From positions 62,001 to 126,000 of the forward strand of contig CAJTFN010000013.1 in assembly GCA_910575815.1 (NCBI GenBank): DNA of 64,000 bases, read 5' to 3'. How positions within the stretch are numbered: the stretch's first letter is position 1; the number at the start of each line of letters is the position of its first letter. Under the pieces are notes generated by a model. That model saw only the letters and a program-made list of their open reading frames with translations, searched no databases and was not told the origin of the DNA. Position numbers and translations under genes: made by a program. Below are positions 60,680 to 64,000 of the stretch, in pieces. This stretch comes from Oscillospiraceae bacterium (lineage in GTDB: Bacteria > Bacillota > Clostridia > Oscillospirales > Oscillospiraceae).

Positions 60680-61705
60680 TTATATTCCAGCGGCGTCCTG
60701 GGCCAGATCGTGACTGACCAGGGATGCGTAATACTGGCTGATAGTTGTGGGCGCGTTGTAGAGCGCAGCCAGGGTGTATGCCTTGATGTTTTTCACCAGC
60801 GTGGTGTTCTGGCTCAGACTGTCCAGAACATAGGCGATATGCTCATGGTTCAGCTTCAGAAACCGGCTCTTGACCACGCCAGCAGCCATTTCCTCCCCGG
60901 CGATACGGATGAAGTCTCGTCGAGAGCAGCAGACCTCCACCATAAGTTCCACATAGCCCTCCAGAGTTTCCTCATCGTAGGGATGCTCTTGGAGCAGGAG
61001 GTCAAAGTCGATATTTTCTTTTATCAGCTCTCGGTATCTATCCATCTCATCCATCCTCATCCGGCTCTTGGACTGACCGGCAGGGGGAGAAGCGAGAGGC
61101 GCGGGGGTAGGGGGATGGATAGATAGGTCAGTATCGTTCAATTCAGTTTTGTTTTTCTCAGTCTTATTAGGGGCGGAAAAACCGCCGTCTTGACCACGCG
61201 TTTCCAGCGGTGCAGACTGCGGTTTTTCCGCAGTCAAGAGTGCGGTACTATCTAGCGGTCTTGACTGCTGATTTTCCGCAGTCTGAGGGGTCGGGGGCGG
61301 CGTCTGCTCCGGCGGCTGGGGCTGGCTGGGTTCCGAAGAAGGCAGAATGAAGTTCTTGACGTAGATTCGCGTGGGCCGTCCCTGGCCCTGCTTCTTCCGC
61401 TCGATCAGACCAATGCCGTCCTTGTCCAGCTCCCGGAACAGCTTCGTGGCCTTGTCCTTGCCGCAGCTCATGAGGTTCATAGCGTCCTCTTGGGTGAAGT
61501 AGATGTAGACGCGCTTATCCCCGTCCATCCAGCCGTTTTTCACTGACAGTCCCATCCGGTCCAGCAGAAGGCCGTAGAGGACCTTGGCCTCAATGGAAAC
61601 GCTCTTATACCGGGGGTCTGTCAGCAGGGCCTTGGGGATACGGTAAAAGCTGTACTGTTCCGCTTCGTTGCCGTAGTAGTAGTCCAGATTCAGATTTGAC
61701 GGCAT
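60680..61705 (-). CDS. RepA_N replication initiator protein
   Basis: A 341-residue initiator. The N-terminal RepA_N winged helix is typical: YSFYRIPKALLTDPRYKSVS, AKVLYGLLLDRMGLSVKNGW and YFTQEDAMNLMSCGKDKATK (1-115). A disordered Pro/Gln-rich linker (125-215) leads to the DUF6017-type C-domain (YRELIKENIDFDLLLQEHPY ... KNIKAYTLAALYNAP). It would start theta-type replication of the excised element. ATG 61705; two terminators lie just upstream. Confidence 0.93.
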   Translation of the reverse strand: MPSNLNLDYYYGNEAEQYSFYRIPKALLTDPRYKSVSIEAKVLYGLLLDRMGLSVKNGWMDGDKRVYIYFTQEDAMNLMSCGKDKATKLFRELDKDGIGLIERKKQGQGRPTRIYVKNFILPSSEPSQPQPPEQTPPPTPQTAENQQSRPLDSTALLTAEKPQSAPLETRGQDGGFSAPNKTEKNKTELNDTDLSIHPPTPAPLASPPAGQSKSRMRMDEMDRYRELIKENIDFDLLLQEHPYDEETLEGYVELMVEVCCSRRDFIRIAGEEMAAGVVKSRFLKLNHEHIAYVLDSLSQNTTLVKNIKAYTLAALYNAPTTISQYYASLVSHDLAQDAAGI

Positions 61706-61743
61706 GGTGATTGCCTCCTTTGAAATGTGCGGAAAAACAAAAA

Positions 61744-61778
61744 AGCGCCCCGGCGACCATAATAGTCACCGGGGCGCT
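61744..61778. terminator. Hairpin upstream of repA
   Basis: AGCGCCCCGG and CCGGGGCGCT form a long stem with a GAC/GTC extension around a short AT loop, 39 bases before the RepA start; A-rich DNA on the left gives T-rich RNA on the minus strand. Confidence 0.65.
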
Positions 61779-61815
61779 CATGCTCCTGCCGCTTGTTTTG
61801 TTCGTAAACGCAAAA

Positions 61816-61858
61816 AAGCCCACCCGCAACTGATTGTTAGTCAGTTGCGGGTGGGCTT
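61816..61858 (-). terminator. Rho-independent terminator of the DUF5348-like gene
   Basis: AAGCCCACCCGCAACTGA pairs perfectly over 18 bases with its complement ending at 61858; on the minus strand it is followed by TTTTTTG. It lies 11 bases after the stop at 61869. Confidence 0.88.
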
Positions 61859-61868
61859 GTCTGATGGA

Positions 61869-62315
61869 TTATGCTGCCGATCTCACACGGACGCGCAGCC
61901 CCTCCATGGGGAGGCCCTTGTAGCCAACGAGGTAGTAGTCCTCTCCGTTGTGTTCCACGGTAGTCCGGGTCCAGTAGGGGACATTGTGGTATTCGTCCGT
62001 TACCAGGGCCTCGATGCTGCTGCAACAATCGTAGTAGCGGCCCTTCGCCGTGCGGTACTTCCCGGCGGTCCCTTTCCGCAGACAGCTGACCTCCGTGATG
62101 GGCCGGGTAAGGTAGGAAATGTATTCCTCCACGTCCGCCAGCTTGTCCGTGATGCACCGCAGTTCCTCCCAAAGAAGAAGCTGCTCGCCATCGGTAAAAT
62201 CAATGTCAAGGCCGCTCAGATCGTCATAGTCCGTGTAGGTAGAGAATTTGAGAAAGTGCGAAATGCTCCGGTTCAGCTTGACAGCCTCCGAAAGCGCCGC
62301 CTGTAAATCTGCCAT
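61869..62315 (-). CDS. DUF5348-like element protein
   Basis: A 148-residue protein. The N-terminal half is helical (ADLQAALSEAVKLNRSISHF; LLLWEELRCITDKLADVEEY); the C-terminal 65 residues (TAKGRYYDCCSSIEALV ... GYKGLPMEGLRVRVRSAA) look like the small beta domain DUF5348. Function unknown; seen in ICEs. ATG 62315 follows GGAAGGAGGCC. A strong terminator follows. Confidence 0.7.
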   Translation of the reverse strand: MADLQAALSEAVKLNRSISHFLKFSTYTDYDDLSGLDIDFTDGEQLLLWEELRCITDKLADVEEYISYLTRPITEVSCLRKGTAGKYRTAKGRYYDCCSSIEALVTDEYHNVPYWTRTTVEHNGEDYYLVGYKGLPMEGLRVRVRSAA

Positions 62316-62329
62316 GCTGGGCCTCCTTC

Positions 62330-62833
62330 CTATGTGTGTTCTTTTAAGGTCTGCTGGACAGACTGGATATGCGCCAGCCACTGCTGAAGGATTTTCTCGT
62401 TCGCCCATCCCTGATATTTCCAATGCTCCGGGTTCTGGACGTTTTCCAGCTCTGTCAAAAGGGACGGCAAATCATTTCCTGTGACAATGAAGTTTTTGAT
62501 ATGGTACTCAACCGGATCGTAGTTCTCACCGATATAATCATAGACGACCAATTCACCGGTCTGATAATAGTCGTAGAGACACTCTGCAACCAGAAGTGCC
62601 GCATTGATAAAGTCGTGCATAAGCGTTTCGCTGATATAGAAATCCGTGATCTTCGACGGCGGCTTCTGCTTGTATTGCTCGATTTCCTCTTGAATGGTTT
62701 GGTTCAAAAGTGTAATGGCCTCCGACACATTGAAAACAGTAAAATTTACGTTTCTCAATTGTTCTGCCACAATAGTGTCCAGCAGGTCTAGGCCATCGTC
62801 ACTTTGCCTTATGGTGATGCCCCAGGCTCCCAT
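62330..62833 (-). CDS. DUF4259-like protein
   Basis: A 167-residue soluble acidic protein. The start MGAWGITIRQSDDGLDLLD matches the DUF4259 opening (MGAWGxxxxxxDxAxD), and the rest is helical with many Glu and Tyr. Some relatives are placed like immunity proteins, but there is no toxin next to it here. ATG 62833 follows GAAGGAGGTT. Confidence 0.75.
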   Translation of the reverse strand: MGAWGITIRQSDDGLDLLDTIVAEQLRNVNFTVFNVSEAITLLNQTIQEEIEQYKQKPPSKITDFYISETLMHDFINAALLVAECLYDYYQTGELVVYDYIGENYDPVEYHIKNFIVTGNDLPSLLTELENVQNPEHWKYQGWANEKILQQWLAHIQSVQQTLKEHT

Positions 62834-62901
62834 TTTAACCTCCTTCGTGGTCTGAAAAATTTGTCCTTTAAGTGCAGTCTTGGTTTTTCACCCCCTCCCG
62901 C

Positions 62902-62925
62902 AGGCCCCATTTGAGGGCCGTTTTT
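62902..62925 (+). terminator. Terminator-like hairpin
   Basis: GGCCC and GGGCC pair around CATTTGA, followed by GTTTTTAG. It could stop transcription leaving the ICE-like region towards the integrases. Confidence 0.5.
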
Positions 62926-62936
62926 AGTGGAAAAAG

Positions 62937-62993
62937 AATAAGGACAAACCGCCAACCCGTTGCAACACAAGGGTTTTCCGATTTGTCCTTATT
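62937..62993. repeat. 12-base inverted repeat at the element/integrase border
   Basis: AATAAGGACAAA (62937-62948) and TTTGTCCTTATT (62982-62993) are exact inverted copies 33 bases apart. A further TTTGTCCTT lies at about 62862. They are directly before the integrase fragment and may be recombinase-binding arms of an att site. Confidence 0.6.
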
Positions 62994-63002
62994 ATGCCAT
63001 AA

Positions 63003-63185
63003 GGGCACACCTTCGCCACTCATGCCCTGACCAGCGGCGTGGACGCCAAGACCCTCTCTGGTATCCTGGGACACACCAAAGCGTCATTCACCCTGGACAC
63101 CTATACCCACGTCACTGGAGATATGCACCGCCGGGCGGCGGAGATCGTGGGTGGCTTTCTGGACGACATTATGGTGAGGGGGTGA
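63003..63185 (+). pseudogene. C-terminal fragment of a tyrosine integrase
   Basis: Sixty codons in frame: HTFATHALTSGVDAKTLSGI, LGHTKASFTLDTYTHVT (catalytic His and Tyr) and a helical end MHRRAAEIVGGFLDDIM. The rest of the integrase is missing to the left, where the inverted repeat begins. It is the last piece of an integrase cut by the neighbouring element, 4 bases before an intact integrase gene of similar type. Confidence 0.87.
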
Positions 63186-63189
63186 GAGT

Positions 63190-64000
63190 ATGGCGAAAAA
63201 GCGGAAGAAGGGTGAGGGAACGCTCCGTCAGAGAAAGGACGGACGGTGGGAGGGCCGGGTGGTTATTGGATACGACGACGGCGGCAATCCCAAGACAAAG
63301 AATGTGCTGGCTAAGACCAAGAAAGAGTGCGCAGAGAAGCTGGAACAGCTGAAAGCGGCCCAGGGCGGTTCCGGGCCGTTGAAGGTCAGGTCGGAGATGC
63401 GGTTCGGGGACTGGCTGGACTTCTGGTATCAGAGTTACTCCAAGCCGGCCTTGCGGCACACCACCCAACTGAGCTACGAGAACTGGATTTACCTCCACGC
63501 CATTCCGGGCGTGGGGGACATCCCGCTGAACAAGCTGTCCCAGTCCGACCTCCAGCAGTTCTTCACCGAGTTGAAGAAAGGCGGGCGGATCAACAATGTG
63601 GAGCGTCACGGTGCGGGAATGGCAGATCGCTCGGTACGCAGCTGTCACGCGGTGTGTCAGATGGCGCTGGACCGGGCGGTGAAGGAGGGGCTCATCCGAA
63701 CCAACCCGGCCATCGGCTGTAAGCTGCCGCCCCTGCGGGAGCGAGAGATGAGGATTCTGACCAAGGAGGAAATCCAGCGGTTCCTGATTCAGGCCAAGGC
63801 GGAGGGGATGTACGAGCTGTTCCTCCTGGAGCTGACCACGGGGATGCGCCGGGGCGAGCTGCTGGCCCTGCAATGGTCTGACCTGGATTTCAAGACAGGG
63901 CGGCTCCGTATCAGCAGACAGGTGTATTCGGTCAACGGAAAACTGGAAGTCAATGAGCCCAAGACAAAGGCCGCTGTCCGTACGATCATCCTGCCTCCCG
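63190..64000 (+). CDS. Tyrosine-type integrase, 3' end outside the window
   Basis: The first 270 residues of a Tn916/phage-type integrase. An N-terminal AP2-like arm-binding domain (KGEGTLRQRKDGRWEGRVVI), the core-binding SAM-like domain (MRFGDWLDFWYQ; LSQSDLQQFF; about 72-190) and the start of the catalytic domain with the first Arg (LTTGMRRGELLAL, about 222) are visible. His and Tyr motifs lie beyond the edge. ATG 63190 follows GAGGGGGTGAG. Confidence 0.93.
   Translation, partial: MAKKRKKGEGTLRQRKDGRWEGRVVIGYDDGGNPKTKNVLAKTKKECAEKLEQLKAAQGGSGPLKVRSEMRFGDWLDFWYQSYSKPALRHTTQLSYENWIYLHAIPGVGDIPLNKLSQSDLQQFFTELKKGGRINNVERHGAGMADRSVRSCHAVCQMALDRAVKEGLIRTNPAIGCKLPPLREREMRILTKEEIQRFLIQAKAEGMYELFLLELTTGMRRGELLALQWSDLDFKTGRLRISRQVYSVNGKLEVNEPKTKAAVRTIILPP

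Larger units (their letters stand above)
48352..62995. mobile_element. ICE-like segment with surface-protein cargo, rearranged
   Basis: RepA_N initiator, DUF3846, DUF5348-like and DUF4259-like genes together with PAPS-reductase-family genes are typical of Tn1549-like ICE modules; large SLH proteins are cargo. The right limit is taken at the inverted repeat ending at 62993, directly before an integrase tail. The conjugation genes are absent, and the left part is inverted (48352-51055) and cut by the IME. Limits are inferred from gene content. Confidence 0.5.

Overview
The window looks like an accessory-rich stretch of chromosome from a gut Clostridia (Firmicutes) bacterium, most like the Oscillospiraceae/Lachnospiraceae. 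Grounds are strong AGGAGG-type ribosome binding sites, LytTR/GHKL signalling, SLH-anchored surface proteins, Tn4451/Tn1549-type mobile gene families (TnpV, TnpW, DUF3847, cysteine-rich VLP, MobA/MobL, RepA_N) and AT-leaning cargo in a GC-rich background. No rRNA, tRNA or CRISPR array was seen.

Region 1 (1-2.0 kb) holds housekeeping-like genes on the minus strand: YaaA (cut by the window edge), a DUF6933-like protein, a YfcE-type phosphodiesterase and a deformylase homologue. Region 2 (2.1-13.6 kb) is a plus-strand defence operon: Nudix hydrolase, HsdR, an ADP-ribosylglycohydrolase fused to HsdM, a second HsdM, a frameshifted HsdS, a tyrosine recombinase, a second intact HsdS and a truncated SF1 helicase. 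Region 3 (13.7-23.4 kb) carries small stress, redox and transport genes with four HxlR regulators, an AraC regulator, radical SAM, nitroreductase, DUF2000, EamA, aromatic-acid exporter-like, PEBP, YbaK, GNAT, metallo-beta-lactamase-fold and metallophosphoesterase genes. Region 4 starts with a LytTR response regulator and its GHKL sensor kinase.

The kinase gene is split by an integrated element of about 8.7 kb (25472-34220). The element encodes a CRESS-DNA-type Rep (HUH endonuclease plus SF3 helicase), four unknown small proteins upstream of Rep, two lipoproteins, an XRE regulator and a large serine recombinase. Both att junctions are readable, and removing the element restores the kinase frame. 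Directly after it lies a second mobile region (about 34.48-48.36 kb) with a truncated cytosine methyltransferase plus controller-like XRE gene, a mobilisation/replication block (TnpW, DnaC-like, replisome organiser, ParB, MobA/MobL relaxase with a candidate oriT), sigma-like factors, a TetR-CDF-MATE-DtxR cargo operon, TnpV and an N-terminally truncated TnpX-type recombinase.

The last part (48.36-63.0 kb) is ICE-like: two very large secreted repeat proteins, a PAPS-reductase-family gene, DUF3846, RepA_N, DUF5348-like and DUF4259-like genes. One surface gene seems to have been cut by inversion of a 2.7 kb segment: signal-peptide half on the minus strand at 51.05-54.64 kb, SLH half on the plus strand at 48.36-49.86 kb, and the two halves rejoin in frame. 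The window ends with an integrase tail and a second, near-complete integrase running off the edge.
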